A stretch of DNA of 64,000 bases from Peristeroidobacter soli (lineage in GTDB: Bacteria; Pseudomonadota; Gammaproteobacteria; Steroidobacterales; Steroidobacteraceae). The notes below the pieces were generated by a model. That model was not told the DNA's origin, did no database searches, and worked only from the letters and a program-made list of their open reading frames with translations. The translations under genes were made by a program, and so were the position numbers. The stretch is taken from positions 1,550,001 to 1,614,000 of the forward strand of contig NZ_RYEV01000003.1 in NCBI RefSeq assembly GCF_004138485.1. The letters are read 5' to 3'. Every line of letters begins with the position of its first letter. The stretch's first letter is position 1. This document shows, piece after piece, positions 10,064 to 19,494 of this stretch.

Positions 10064-11194
10064 ATGACTCTGGTACTCACTGACGATCAATTGATGTTCC
10101 GTGACGCCGCGAAGCGCTTTGCCGCCGAGCGCACGCCGGTCTCACAACTGCGCAAGCTGCGCGACGATCTGGACCTGGACGGTTTCAGTCGACCGGTCTG
10201 GAAGGAAATGGCCGAGATGGGCTGGGCCGGCGTGCTCGTGCCCGAGGAGAACGGCGGCGTGGGCTTCGGCTTCGTCGGCGCGGGGCTGATTGCGACCGAG
10301 ATCGGCCGCAATCTCAGCGCAACGCCGTTGCTGTCGAGCGCCGTGCTGGCCGTGGCCGCTCTGTTACGTGGCGGTACGCCCGCGCAGAAAGAAACATTGC
10401 TGCCCGCCATCGCCGGCGGCGATCTGCTGATCGCGTTCGCAAGCGATGAATGCGTGCGTCATACGCCGTATCACATCGCCACCCGCTGCACGGGCAAGTA
10501 CAAGTTGAGTGGCCGGAAGCTGCACGTACTCGACGGCCACGTCGCGGACCGGTTGATCGTCAGCGCGCGCACGTCGGGCGACATCGGCTCGCGCGACGGC
10601 ATCACGTTGTTCCTGGTCGATCCGAAGGCCAGCGGCGTCACGATCACGCGCTCATCGATGGTCGACAGCCGTAACAGCGCGGTCATCGATCTGCGTGACG
10701 TGGTGGTGGGCGAAGCCGACGTCATCGGCACCTTCGATAAGGGCGCGATCGTTCTGGACGCCGTGCTCGATGCGGGCCGTGCGGTGTTGTCGGCGGAATT
10801 ACTAGGCGTCGCCGAGGAAGCCTTCGAGCGCACGTTGACTTACTTGCGCGAGCGCGAGCAGTTCGGCGTGAAGATCGGCACCTTCCAGGCGCTCCAACAT
10901 CGTGCGGCTCACCTGTTCTGCGAGATCGAATTGGTGCGTTCGGTGGTGCTGCGAACCCTGCAGGCGCTGGATGCTCAGGAGCCGACGGCATCATCGCTCG
11001 TGTGTCTCGCCAAGGCCAAAGCCAGCGATGTCGCGCGCATTGCGACCAATGAAGCGGTGCAGATGCACGGTGGTATCGGTATGACCGACGAATTCGACAT
11101 CGGATTCTTCATGAAGCGCGCTCGCGCCGCCGCGGAAACGTTCGGCGATCAGTACTACCACACCGATCGCTTCGCTCAATTGTCTGGTTATTGA
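10064..11194 (+). CDS. acyl-CoA dehydrogenase (second of pair)
   Basis: 376 residues and a more divergent member of the acyl-CoA dehydrogenase family than its neighbour. The N-terminal domain (LTDDQLMFRDAAKRF), the central REREQFGVKIGTFQALQHR block and the C-terminal QMHGGIGMTDEFDIG motif are clear. Such unequal pairs occur in steroid and branched-chain degradation clusters, where two subunits form a heteromeric enzyme; whether these two associate is inference. A GGAGGA site precedes the ATG. A weak stem (six bases, 11221-11243) downstream could end the operon. Confidence 0.91.
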   Translation: MTLVLTDDQLMFRDAAKRFAAERTPVSQLRKLRDDLDLDGFSRPVWKEMAEMGWAGVLVPEENGGVGFGFVGAGLIATEIGRNLSATPLLSSAVLAVAALLRGGTPAQKETLLPAIAGGDLLIAFASDECVRHTPYHIATRCTGKYKLSGRKLHVLDGHVADRLIVSARTSGDIGSRDGITLFLVDPKASGVTITRSSMVDSRNSAVIDLRDVVVGEADVIGTFDKGAIVLDAVLDAGRAVLSAELLGVAEEAFERTLTYLREREQFGVKIGTFQALQHRAAHLFCEIELVRSVVLRTLQALDAQEPTASSLVCLAKAKASDVARIATNEAVQMHGGIGMTDEFDIGFFMKRARAAAETFGDQYYHTDRFAQLSGY

Positions 11195-11433
11195 GGCCTG
11201 TCTGGAAACAGGAGTTGGCAGGCTATTCGCATGACATAGCCTGTCACTACCTTGTAACCCGACCAGCGGAACCTGGGCTTCCAGCCATGCATTGGTCACG
11301 AAGCGTGTGCGAGACCGCGATTCGTGCGCGAAGGTTCACTTCAGGATGACGAGCTTGTGATCCGCTGCTCACGACCCCATTGGGGTTGCGGGTAGGGTGT
11401 CCAAATCGTCTTGAGCGTTGAGTGTCGAAGATT

Positions 11434-11700
11434 ATGACAACCGAGCGAGAATACGATCCCGAAGCCACCCTCGAGATGCCACGCCCGGTATTGATCGATC
11501 CGGCACTGGAAGAGGTGGATCCCGAGAAGACTTTGGTTCGCGAGGACTGGGAGAGCACGGTGATCCGTCGCGTCGCTCCCCATGTCGCTGCCGTGCAGAG
11601 CGCGGTCGGCGAGGATGCCGCCGCCGAGGCCCGCTTTGGTTGGGAGGCTCAGACCCTGCGCCTGCTGTCGCGCGCCGTGACGCGCGAGCAGGGCGAATGA
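11434..11700 (+). CDS. small acidic hypothetical protein
   Basis: About 88 residues from the ATG at 11434, or 92 from a GTG at 11422. Strongly acidic N-terminal half (repeated DPE/EVDPEK) and an alanine-rich helical C-terminal half. No family recognised. Its stop at 11698-11700 lies one base from the convergent MOSC gene. Codon use matches the neighbours, which favours a real gene. Confidence 0.55.
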   Translation: MTTEREYDPEATLEMPRPVLIDPALEEVDPEKTLVREDWESTVIRRVAPHVAAVQSAVGEDAAAEARFGWEAQTLRLLSRAVTREQGE

Positions 11701-11701
11701 T

Positions 11702-12535
11702 TCAGCCGATACTGGCTTTGCTGGTACCCGCGGTCACATCGAACTGCTGACCGACCTTCAGCTCATGGCCCACCCCGCCGGTCAGGATCATGTTCTGACC
11801 GAACAGCACGCCGCGTAGATTCCGATCGAAGCGGAATTCCTTCAGCGCCTTGAGCGGCTCGTCACTGGTGCGCTCGCCGGTGATCTGATCGGTAGTCGTG
11901 ACCACGCACCGATCGCAGGGCTTCACCACTTTCAGTCGCACGGCCCCGGCGACGAATTCATCGACACTGTCTTCGCCGAACGGCGGCAGCCCGTCCACCA
12001 CGATGTTGGGACGGAAGCGGTTCATCGGCAGCGGCTGCTCCATCCGGCGATTCAGCTCATCGAGCGAGCCCTGCGAGATCAGCAGCCAGGGATAGCCGTC
12101 GGAGAATTGATTCAGGGCCTCGACCCCGCCGGTCCACTTGGCCTCGCTGGCGCGCTTGTGGCGCTTGTCGAAACGGACCAGTCGCGCGGGCTTGCCGAGA
12201 TGCTCGGTGAGCCAGGCCGCAGCCTCGTCGCCGGCGTCGAAGGCCTGTGCCTTGTCGCGCCAGATCGTGACTTCCCGCTCCGGGCCCGTCATGTTGAGCG
12301 GCACCGACAGATCGGCACCGTTCGGCTTGCGCAACACCAGCTGATCGCCCGTGATGGCGGTTGCCACCTGCGCCAGCTGCGGACGTTCACGCTGCGTCAG
12401 GAAGCGGCCCTCGGGCGTGATGACCAGCCACTCGCGGTCGTGCTCGAAGCCGGTCTCGGTGAGGCGTGCCTGCGTGAGCGCAATTCCGCGACAAGACTTG
12501 ACCGGATAGATATTGAGTCCCGTGACCTGGACCAT
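11702..12535 (-). CDS. MOSC domain protein (YcbX-like)
   Basis: About 277 residues from the ATG at 12535, where the protein starts MVQVTGLNIYPVKSCRG, the typical MOSC N-terminal beta-barrel domain; in-frame codons further upstream are probably not translated. A C-terminal MOSC domain follows, with the conserved cysteine in CDRCVVTTTDQ. Relatives (YcbX, mARC) bind molybdenum cofactor and reduce N-hydroxylated compounds. No [2Fe-2S] domain is appended here, unlike YcbX of E. coli, so an electron donor must come from elsewhere. Confidence 0.87.
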   Translation of the reverse strand: MVQVTGLNIYPVKSCRGIALTQARLTETGFEHDREWLVITPEGRFLTQRERPQLAQVATAITGDQLVLRKPNGADLSVPLNMTGPEREVTIWRDKAQAFDAGDEAAAWLTEHLGKPARLVRFDKRHKRASEAKWTGGVEALNQFSDGYPWLLISQGSLDELNRRMEQPLPMNRFRPNIVVDGLPPFGEDSVDEFVAGAVRLKVVKPCDRCVVTTTDQITGERTSDEPLKALKEFRFDRNLRGVLFGQNMILTGGVGHELKVGQQFDVTAGTSKASIG

Positions 12536-12662
12536 GAGCTGGCGAACCCTGCGAAGGAAGGATTCGAAGCATAACTGGTTCGCACCGGGGCGGCACCGGT
12601 TGCCGGGCTGGAAGTGGTGCATACTCGTACGGATCCAAAACTCCAATATCACCTGGTGAACC

Positions 12663-13517
12663 TTGGTTTCATCCGCTGACTCAGCCCGGCCGCCCGCCGG
12701 CGGCCCGGCCTCGCAGGCCATCGACCTGGTGGCGACGGCCGTGGTGGAACATCCCGTCGAGAACCGGGCGGCGAAGCTGTTCCTGGTGCTCGCCGCGTTC
12801 CTGGTCTGCAATGCCATCATCGCCGAGTTCGTCGGCGTGAAGATTTTCGCGCTGGAGCCGACGCTCGGCCTGGAGCCGTTGAACTGGAATCTGTTCGGGC
12901 AGAGCGGCTCGCTGTCGTTCACCAGCGGCGTGCTGCTGTGGCCGTTCGTGTTCCTGATGACCGACGTCATCAACGAATATTTCGGCACGCGCGGCGTCCG
13001 GTTCATTTCCTGGCTGACGGTCGCGCTGATCGTTTACGGATTCCTGGCGGCCTACGCGGCGATCGCGCTGACGCCGGCGGGCTTCTGGGTCGCGGTCAAC
13101 AGCGGGCGCGGCGTGCCGGACATGCAGGCGGCCTTCAGCAATATCTTCGGGCAAGGGATGTGGACCATCGCCGGCTCGGTGACCGCCTTCCTGATCGGTC
13201 AGTTGATCGACGTGGCGGTGTTCCACCGCATCCGGATGGTGACGGGCGAACGTTGGATCTGGCTGCGTGCCACCGGTTCGACGGCGGTGTCACAGCTGGT
13301 CGACAGCTTCGTGGTGCTGTACATCGCGTTCGTGATCGGCCCGCAGAAGTGGCCGATGTCGTTGTTCCTGGCCGTCGCCAGCGTGAACTATGTTTACAAG
13401 CTGCTGATGGCGTTCGCGCTCATTCCGCTGATCTACCTGACGCGCCAGGCCATCAAGGGCTACTTGGGAGCCCATACGGCGCAGCAGCTGGAAGCGGCGG
13501 CGCGCGTCGTTCGTTGA
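12663..13517 (+). CDS. queuosine precursor transporter, VUT family (YhhQ-like)
   Basis: Integral inner-membrane protein with about six or seven hydrophobic segments, among them LFLVLAAFLVCNAIIAEFVG and WLTVALIVYGFLAAYAAIAL. The MTDVINEYFGTRGVR motif and the conserved QLIDVAVFH and QLVDSFVVLYIAF segments are typical of the VUT_1 family, which takes up preQ0/preQ1 or queuine-type precursors. The start is uncertain: an in-frame stop lies at 12657-12659, TTG at 12663 gives 284 residues, and GTG codons near 12729 are alternatives. Confidence 0.85.
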   Translation: MVSSADSARPPAGGPASQAIDLVATAVVEHPVENRAAKLFLVLAAFLVCNAIIAEFVGVKIFALEPTLGLEPLNWNLFGQSGSLSFTSGVLLWPFVFLMTDVINEYFGTRGVRFISWLTVALIVYGFLAAYAAIALTPAGFWVAVNSGRGVPDMQAAFSNIFGQGMWTIAGSVTAFLIGQLIDVAVFHRIRMVTGERWIWLRATGSTAVSQLVDSFVVLYIAFVIGPQKWPMSLFLAVASVNYVYKLLMAFALIPLIYLTRQAIKGYLGAHTAQQLEAAARVVR

Positions 13518-13527
13518 GGCGCGGCGC

Positions 13528-14385
13528 TCAGAACAGCAGGCGCGCCATTTCCTTGCGGGTGCGCGCCACGATGGGATCGGCGTCGCCGATCAGTTCGAAT
13601 GCTTGCAGCAGGCTGCGGCGTGCCAGGTCGTCCTTGTAGCTGCGATGATTGCGCATCATGTCGAGCCACGTCTGCAGCGCCGGCTCGACGTCCCCGCCCA
13701 ACAGCTGATGCACGGCGAGTGCATGACGCAAGTCGAGATCGTTGCCGTTGCTCCCGACTCGTTCACGTAGCGAGCGAACATCGGGATACGCGGCGACGAT
13801 ATCGCTGAAGGCGAGTATTGCCGCCAACCGTTTCACCGCGGCGTGATTCGGTTCGAGGCCTCGCAGGCGTTCGAGCTCGGTGCGTGCGCCGTCGAGATCG
13901 CCATCCAGCGCCCGCAGCTCGGCCAGTTCGGTCAGATAGGTGATGTTCTCGCGATCGCTCGCCAGCGCGGTTTCGATGATGGCCCGCGCCCCGGAGAAAT
14001 CGCCCTGGGTTTTCAACGCCTGCGCGCGTTCCAGCGGTGCGTCGGAGCTGGTGGGCAAATGCTTGTCGAGCAGGCGCCGGATCTGCGCCTCCGGCACCAC
14101 ACCGACGAAATGATCCACCGAAGTGCGATCCTTGAACAACACGACGGTCGGCAAGCTGCGGATGCCGAGCTGCTGAGCCAGCTCCTGTTGCTCATCGGTG
14201 TTGATCTTGGCCAGGCGAAAGCGGCCACCGTATTCCCCGGCGAGGCGGTCGAGAATGGGCATGAGCTGCTTGCACGGCCCGCACCACGGTGCCCAGAAGT
14301 CGACCAGCACCGGCACGCGTGCCGAGGTCTCGACCACTTCGGCCATGAAGGTATCCGCGGTGACGACTGTCGTTTCCTGGCTCAC
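13528..14385 (-). CDS. thioredoxin-domain co-chaperone, CnoX/YbbN-like
   Basis: 285 residues, matching YbbN/CnoX length: an N-terminal thioredoxin fold with an intact WAPWCGPCK active site near residue 35, then TPR-like helices (residues about 120-285). E. coli CnoX lacks the CGPC pair and works as a chlorine-activated holdase; here both cysteines are kept, so disulphide exchange is also possible. GTG start at 14385 preceded by a strong GGAGGA site. Divergent from putA across 160 bases. Confidence 0.88.
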   Translation of the reverse strand: MSQETTVVTADTFMAEVVETSARVPVLVDFWAPWCGPCKQLMPILDRLAGEYGGRFRLAKINTDEQQELAQQLGIRSLPTVVLFKDRTSVDHFVGVVPEAQIRRLLDKHLPTSSDAPLERAQALKTQGDFSGARAIIETALASDRENITYLTELAELRALDGDLDGARTELERLRGLEPNHAAVKRLAAILAFSDIVAAYPDVRSLRERVGSNGNDLDLRHALAVHQLLGGDVEPALQTWLDMMRNHRSYKDDLARRSLLQAFELIGDADPIVARTRKEMARLLF

Positions 14386-14545
14386 TGAAATCCTCCGGTC
14401 AGACCGAAAATAATCGTCGGCTCAGACATTGAGTTCCTGGGCGGGAATTTCAAGCGATTGTGACAACGCCCGCTGTCGCCATCTACGTACAGCGGGTACC
14501 GCACTGCGTGTGTATACCGGGGTTCCCTGCCAGAAGAAATAAACC

Positions 14546-17500
14546 ATGCTGTCGTCTCGGCAATACACCAATGCTCGGCGGCCCATCGCCGACGCCATCA
14601 ATAGGAACTATCTCGGCGACGAGGAGCAGATCGTTCGCAGGCTGGCGGAGGCCGCGCGCGTCTCGGAAGGGCAACGGGCCAGAATTGCGAGTCGGGCGCA
14701 GGCGCTGGTCGAAGGCGTCCGCACGTATCAGGCGCGCAGAACCGGCCTCGATGCGTTCCTGCGCAAGTACGATTTGTCCTCGCAGGAAGGCGTGATTCTG
14801 ATGTGTCTGGCGGAGGCGCTGCTACGCATCCCCGACGATGCCACTGCGGATCGCCTGATCGCCGACAAGATCAAAGCGGGCGACTGGGCTTCGCACCTGA
14901 GCGATGCCGAGTCGCTGTTCGTCAATGCGTCCACCTGGGGCTTGATGCTCACCGGTCGCATCGTTCGTCCCAGTGATTCAGATATGCACGACCCGCGCGG
15001 CGTGCTGGCGCGTATCGCGGGTCGCATCGGTGAGCCAGTGTTGCGAGGCGCGTTTCGTCAGGCCATGCGCATCATGGGCCATCAGTTCGTCATGGGCCGC
15101 ACGATCGAGGAGGCACTGGATCGTTCCGTCGGTGCCGAGAGCAAAGTGTATCGTCACTCGTTCGACATGCTGGGCGAGTCGGCGCTGACGACTGGGGATG
15201 CCCTGCGCTATCTGAAGGCCTATCACGAGGCGATCCAGAAGATCGGCGCGCACTCCAGCAAGCTGTCGGCGATCGAGCAGTCGCCGGGCATTTCGGTGAA
15301 GTTGTCGGCGTTGTTCGCTCGCTATGAATTCGCGCAACGCGCGCGCGTGCTCAAGGAGCTTGCGCCGAGGCTGCATGAGCTGGCGGTTGCGGCGAAGGCG
15401 GTCAACATTCCATTGACGGTGGATGCGGAGGAGGCCGAGCGGCTCGAGCTGTCGCTGGAGTTGATCGAGTACGTCGCGCAGTCGAGGGAATTGCAGGGCT
15501 GGGATGGGTTCGGCCTGGCCGTGCAGGCTTATCAGAAGCGGGCGATCGACGTCATTCGCTGGCTGAAGGCATTGGCGCAGTCGAACGGCCGGCGCTTGAA
15601 CGTTCGCCTGGTGAAAGGCGCGTATTGGGACAGTGAGGTCAAACGCGCGCAGGAGCGAGGGCTGTCGGGCTATCCGGTGTTCACGCGCAAAGTGAATACC
15701 GACGTTTCCTATATCGCCTGCGCTCGCGAGCTGCTTGCCTCGGGCGGCGAGATCTATCCGCAGTTCGCGACGCATAACGCCCAGACGGTGGCGACCGTCA
15801 TCGAGCTGGCGGGCGAGAAGGGGCGGAAGTTCGAGTTCCAGCGTCTGCATGGCATGGGCGAGGAGCTGTACGAGCAGATCGTCGGCGATCACAAGCTCGG
15901 CATTCCTTGCCGCGTGTATGCCCCGGTGGGTTCTCACGAAGACCTGCTGCCGTATCTGGTGCGCCGTCTGCTCGAGAACGGGGCAAATACGTCGTTCGTC
16001 AATCGCATCGTCGATGAGGAGCACGCGGTTGCCGACATCGTTCGCGATCCGGTGCTCGAAGTGTTTTCCTTGAAACAAATCTCGCATCCGCGCATCCCGT
16101 TGCCGCGCATGTTGTACGGCTCGTCTCGATTGAATTCCCTGGGGGTCAATCTCGCCGATCCGGCGGAGCGTGAGCCGCTGCTCGCGAAGATCGAACAAGC
16201 CGCTCAGCAGCGGTGGGTGGCCGGTGCCATCGTCAAAGGTCAGTTGCTGGGCGACGGTGGCGTCGAGGTGCGCAATCCGGCGAATCGGAATGAAGTCATC
16301 GGCACCGTCAAAGACGCGGATGCCGCGCTGGTCGACAAGGCGCTCGCGGCAGCGGTCCCGGCGCAAGTGGAATGGGATGCGGTGCCCGCGACCGAGCGCG
16401 CGGAAATATTGGAACACGCCGCGGATCTTTATGAAGAACGCATGCCGGAACTGATCGCCTGTTGCGTGCGAGAAGGCGGCCGCACGATTCCGGACAGCAT
16501 TTCCGAAGTTCGTGAAGCCGTCGATTTCCTGCGTTACTACGCCGATCGCGCGCGCCATGAGTTCGGCGCGGGAATTCGCCTGCCTGGGCCGACCGGTGAG
16601 AGCAATGAGTTGAAGTTGCGCGGTCGCGGAGTGTTCTGTTGCATCAGTCCTTGGAACTTCCCGCTCGCGATCTTTACAGGCCAGATTGCCGCCGCGCTCG
16701 CTGCTGGAAATTCGGTGCTCGCGAAGCCGGCGGAACAAACGCCGCTGATTGCGACGCGTGCCGTTCAAATCCTGCTGGAGGCGGGCGTGCCGCCGGACGT
16801 TCTGCATCTGTTACCCGGAGACGGAGCGACGGTGGGTGCGCGCATCGTTGCGGATCCGCGCGTCGCGGGCGTTGCGTTCACGGGCTCGACCGATACCGCG
16901 AAGTTGATTCACCGCTCGCTCGCGAATCGAGAGGGTGTGATTCCGGTGTTGATCGCGGAGACGGGCGGCCAGAACGCCATGATCGTCGACAGCTCGGCGT
17001 TGCCTGAACAGATCGTGCTCGATGTCGTGCAGTCGAGCTTCAACAGCGCGGGCCAGCGCTGCTCGGCGCTGCGTGCGTTGTATGTGCAGGAGGAGATTGC
17101 CGACCGTGTCGCTGAGCTGCTCGCCGGATATATGGAAGAGCTGACGCTCGGCGATCCGATGTTACTGACGACGGATGTCGGGCCGGTGATCGATCCGCCC
17201 TCTTGCGACATGCTCCGGGCCCACGCGGAGAAAATCACGCGCAAGGCTCGCTGGAGTCATGCTTACAAGCTGCGTCCGGAACATGAGCAGGGGACGTTCT
17301 TCGCGCCGGCAGCGGTGGAGATCGAAGCGCTGTCGCAGCTGACGGGCGAAGTGTTCGGCCCCATCGTGCACTTGATCCGCTATCAGGCGCATCAGCTCGA
17401 CAAGGTGATCGAAGCAGTCAATGCGACCGGCTTCGGCTTGACGCTTGGCGTGCACACTCGCGTCGATGCGACGGCTCGTTACATAGCCGCACGGGTTCGC

Positions 17501-17701
17501 GCCGGCAATGTCTACGTGAATCGAAACATGATCGGCGCCGTGGTTGGAGTGCAACCGTTTGGGGGCCGCGGGTTGTCGGGCACGGGCCCGAAGGCCGGTG
17601 GACCCTACTACCTGCATCGCTTCGCGACCGAGCAAACCGTGACCGTCAATACCGCGGCGGTCGGCGGCAATGCCAGCTTGCTGACCCTGGCCGGAGAGTA
17701 A
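14546..17701 (+). CDS. putA: bifunctional proline dehydrogenase / L-glutamate-gamma-semialdehyde dehydrogenase
   Basis: 1051 residues that oxidise proline to glutamate in two steps with substrate channelling. The N-terminal half is the FAD proline dehydrogenase barrel (NVRLVKGAYWDSEVKRAQ around residue 355, ATHNAQTV). The C-terminal half is the NAD aldehyde dehydrogenase (GFTGSTDTAKLI-like cofactor site, active cysteine in NSAGQRCSALRAL). The length and the start, with no ribbon-helix-helix domain, make it a short type-A PutA that cannot bind DNA as the E. coli protein does. A hairpin (gcccgg/ccgggc, 17724-17744) follows the stop. Confidence 0.95.
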   Translation: MLSSRQYTNARRPIADAINRNYLGDEEQIVRRLAEAARVSEGQRARIASRAQALVEGVRTYQARRTGLDAFLRKYDLSSQEGVILMCLAEALLRIPDDATADRLIADKIKAGDWASHLSDAESLFVNASTWGLMLTGRIVRPSDSDMHDPRGVLARIAGRIGEPVLRGAFRQAMRIMGHQFVMGRTIEEALDRSVGAESKVYRHSFDMLGESALTTGDALRYLKAYHEAIQKIGAHSSKLSAIEQSPGISVKLSALFARYEFAQRARVLKELAPRLHELAVAAKAVNIPLTVDAEEAERLELSLELIEYVAQSRELQGWDGFGLAVQAYQKRAIDVIRWLKALAQSNGRRLNVRLVKGAYWDSEVKRAQERGLSGYPVFTRKVNTDVSYIACARELLASGGEIYPQFATHNAQTVATVIELAGEKGRKFEFQRLHGMGEELYEQIVGDHKLGIPCRVYAPVGSHEDLLPYLVRRLLENGANTSFVNRIVDEEHAVADIVRDPVLEVFSLKQISHPRIPLPRMLYGSSRLNSLGVNLADPAEREPLLAKIEQAAQQRWVAGAIVKGQLLGDGGVEVRNPANRNEVIGTVKDADAALVDKALAAAVPAQVEWDAVPATERAEILEHAADLYEERMPELIACCVREGGRTIPDSISEVREAVDFLRYYADRARHEFGAGIRLPGPTGESNELKLRGRGVFCCISPWNFPLAIFTGQIAAALAAGNSVLAKPAEQTPLIATRAVQILLEAGVPPDVLHLLPGDGATVGARIVADPRVAGVAFTGSTDTAKLIHRSLANREGVIPVLIAETGGQNAMIVDSSALPEQIVLDVVQSSFNSAGQRCSALRALYVQEEIADRVAELLAGYMEELTLGDPMLLTTDVGPVIDPPSCDMLRAHAEKITRKARWSHAYKLRPEHEQGTFFAPAAVEIEALSQLTGEVFGPIVHLIRYQAHQLDKVIEAVNATGFGLTLGVHTRVDATARYIAARVRAGNVYVNRNMIGAVVGVQPFGGRGLSGTGPKAGGPYYLHRFATEQTVTVNTAAVGGNASLLTLAGE

Positions 17702-17806
17702 CCGGCCCGATCTGCAAAGTTCTTTGCCCGGATGGTACGGCCGGGCGGCGGCGCCGGGACTACCGTGACAGTGCCGGAAAAACGGCGCTGATTCGTCTTC
17801 AGTTGC

Positions 17807-18376
17807 ATGTCCGGCAACACCTTCCTGTTCGACGTCTTCATGGCCTGCCGGGCCCGCCTCGCGCGGGTCGTGTCGCGCATCGTGCCGCCTCACGAAATCG
17901 AAGACATCGTCCAGGAAACCTACGTCCTGGTGTGCCAATCCAAAACCAGCCGGGACATCACGCGGCCGCTCGGCTTCATGGTGAAGACCGCCCGCAACCT
18001 GGCGCTCGATCACATCAAGCGCGCTGAATGGCGGCTGGCGTCCTCGCTCGACGAGCAGATGGAAGCGTTGCTCGAGGCTGGCGCCGACGCCACTGACGAC
18101 ACGTTCAAACAGGCTGCATCGGATGAGGAGTTCGCCCGCTTTTGCGAGGTCGTCAGGCAGTTGCCGGTGCAGTGCCGGCGCGTCTTCGTGCTGAAGAAAG
18201 TCTACGGTTACTCGCAGAAAGAGATCGCTCGCGAGCTGGGCTTGAGCGAACACACCGTCGAGAAGCATGTCGCCAAGGGGCTCGAGATCTGCGCCCGGCA
18301 CCTCCTGGCAAGCGATGCGGCGAATGACAGCATGGACACCGCAAAGAGGCGGGCCGCCACGAGGGCGCGAGGATGA
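17807..18376 (+). CDS. ECF-family RNA polymerase sigma factor (FecI-like)
   Basis: 189 residues with region 2 (IEDIVQETYVLVCQSK, then RPLGFMVKTARNLALDHIKR) and region 4 (QCRRVFVLKKVYGYSQKEIA, LSEHTVEKHVAKGL). It should direct polymerase to the promoter of its downstream receptor when released by FecR. Its stop overlaps the fecR-like start as ATGA, so the two are translationally coupled. The N-terminus is followed closely by region 2 without extra domains, as in FecI. Confidence 0.93.
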   Translation: MSGNTFLFDVFMACRARLARVVSRIVPPHEIEDIVQETYVLVCQSKTSRDITRPLGFMVKTARNLALDHIKRAEWRLASSLDEQMEALLEAGADATDDTFKQAASDEEFARFCEVVRQLPVQCRRVFVLKKVYGYSQKEIARELGLSEHTVEKHVAKGLEICARHLLASDAANDSMDTAKRRAATRARG

Positions 18377-19494
18377 GCAACGTATATCGTCTTCCCGGTT
18401 CCCGCGGGATCTCTCCGGCTGCGCTTCCTGGGTCGCACAGCCTTGAGGGAGAACCGGCCGCTGTGGCCGGCGAGGCCAGCGAATGGATCGCGAGAATCGA
18501 TCGCGGTCTGTCGGCAGTGGAGCAGCAGTCGCTGGAAGAATGGCTGGCTGCCGATCGAGCCCACGTCGTCGCCTTGATGAAGCTGGCCCGCGTCTACGAC
18601 AAGCTCGACTCGATGGGGCGGCTGGCGGATCTGTTTCCCAGGCCGGAAGCACGCCCGCGTCGCTGGCTCCTGCCTGCTGCCGCTGCCGCATCGCTGCTCA
18701 TCCTGATTGGCGCCGTGAGCGTCCTCGCCTGGCGCGCCACAGAGGCCCCTCACAGCGCAATGACGGCTGCGTTGGAGATTGCCGCCGGCGAGCAAACATT
18801 CTCGACGCCCGTGGGCGAGCACTCCACGATCCGTTTGCCCGACGGCTCCAGTCTGACCTTGAACACCGATACGCGCGTTCGCGCGCGCTTCACGGCTCGA
18901 ACGCGCGAGTTGTTTCTGGATCGAGGCGAGATGCATCTGCAGGTGGCGCATGAGCGCGATCGCCCGTTGAACGTCTATATCGGCGACCGTTTCGTGCAGG
19001 CGGTCGGCACCGAATTCAATCTGCGCATCGCGAACGATCAGCGGGTGGAACTGCTGGTCACCGAAGGCAAGGTGCTGGTCGGGCTGCGCGGCGAGTTGCC
19101 ATCGACGACCGAGCGCATGCCGGGCGTGGTTCCAGCGGGCAAGTCGGTGAAGCTCGCCAGCGCCGGCGATCTGCTGGTCGTGAACGATGCGTCGCCGGGC
19201 GACGCACGGCATCTGGCGCCGGAAGAGATCGTCGTTCGCTTGTCCTGGCGTGCCGGCAATCTGGTGTTTCGTGGCGAATCGCTCGCGGAGGCGCTCGGCG
19301 AGATCGAGCGCTACACGTCCGTGGAATTCATCATCTCCGATGAGCGCTTGAAACAGATCCGCGTCGCCGGCCTGTTCAAGACCGGCGACGTGGAAGGCCT
19401 GCTCAAGACGTTGCAGGAGAACTTCAACGTCAGTTACCGGCGCGTGGGCGATGACAAGATCATTCTCGCCAGCGCTCCTCAGACTGTTCTTTGA
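18373..19494 (+). CDS. FecR-type transmembrane anti-sigma regulator
   Basis: 373 residues: cytoplasmic DUF4880 domain (EWIARIDRGLSAVEQQSLEEW, residues about 37-75, slightly shortened quote EWIARIDRGLSAVEQ), one transmembrane helix (residues about 97-120, LLPAAAAASLLILIGAVSVL), the periplasmic FecR domain (TFSTPVGEHSTIRLPDGSSL region) and a C-terminal STN-like domain. It is expected to hold the ECF sigma factor until the substrate-loaded receptor signals through its own STN domain. The stop overlaps the receptor start as TTGA. Confidence 0.92.
   Translation: MSNVYRLPGSRGISPAALPGSHSLEGEPAAVAGEASEWIARIDRGLSAVEQQSLEEWLAADRAHVVALMKLARVYDKLDSMGRLADLFPRPEARPRRWLLPAAAAASLLILIGAVSVLAWRATEAPHSAMTAALEIAAGEQTFSTPVGEHSTIRLPDGSSLTLNTDTRVRARFTARTRELFLDRGEMHLQVAHERDRPLNVYIGDRFVQAVGTEFNLRIANDQRVELLVTEGKVLVGLRGELPSTTERMPGVVPAGKSVKLASAGDLLVVNDASPGDARHLAPEEIVVRLSWRAGNLVFRGESLAEALGEIERYTSVEFIISDERLKQIRVAGLFKTGDVEGLLKTLQENFNVSYRRVGDDKIILASAPQTVL

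Noticed and set aside
14978-16807. 609-codon antisense frame inside putA
   Set aside because: Mirror of putA codon structure without recognisable domains or ribosome site.
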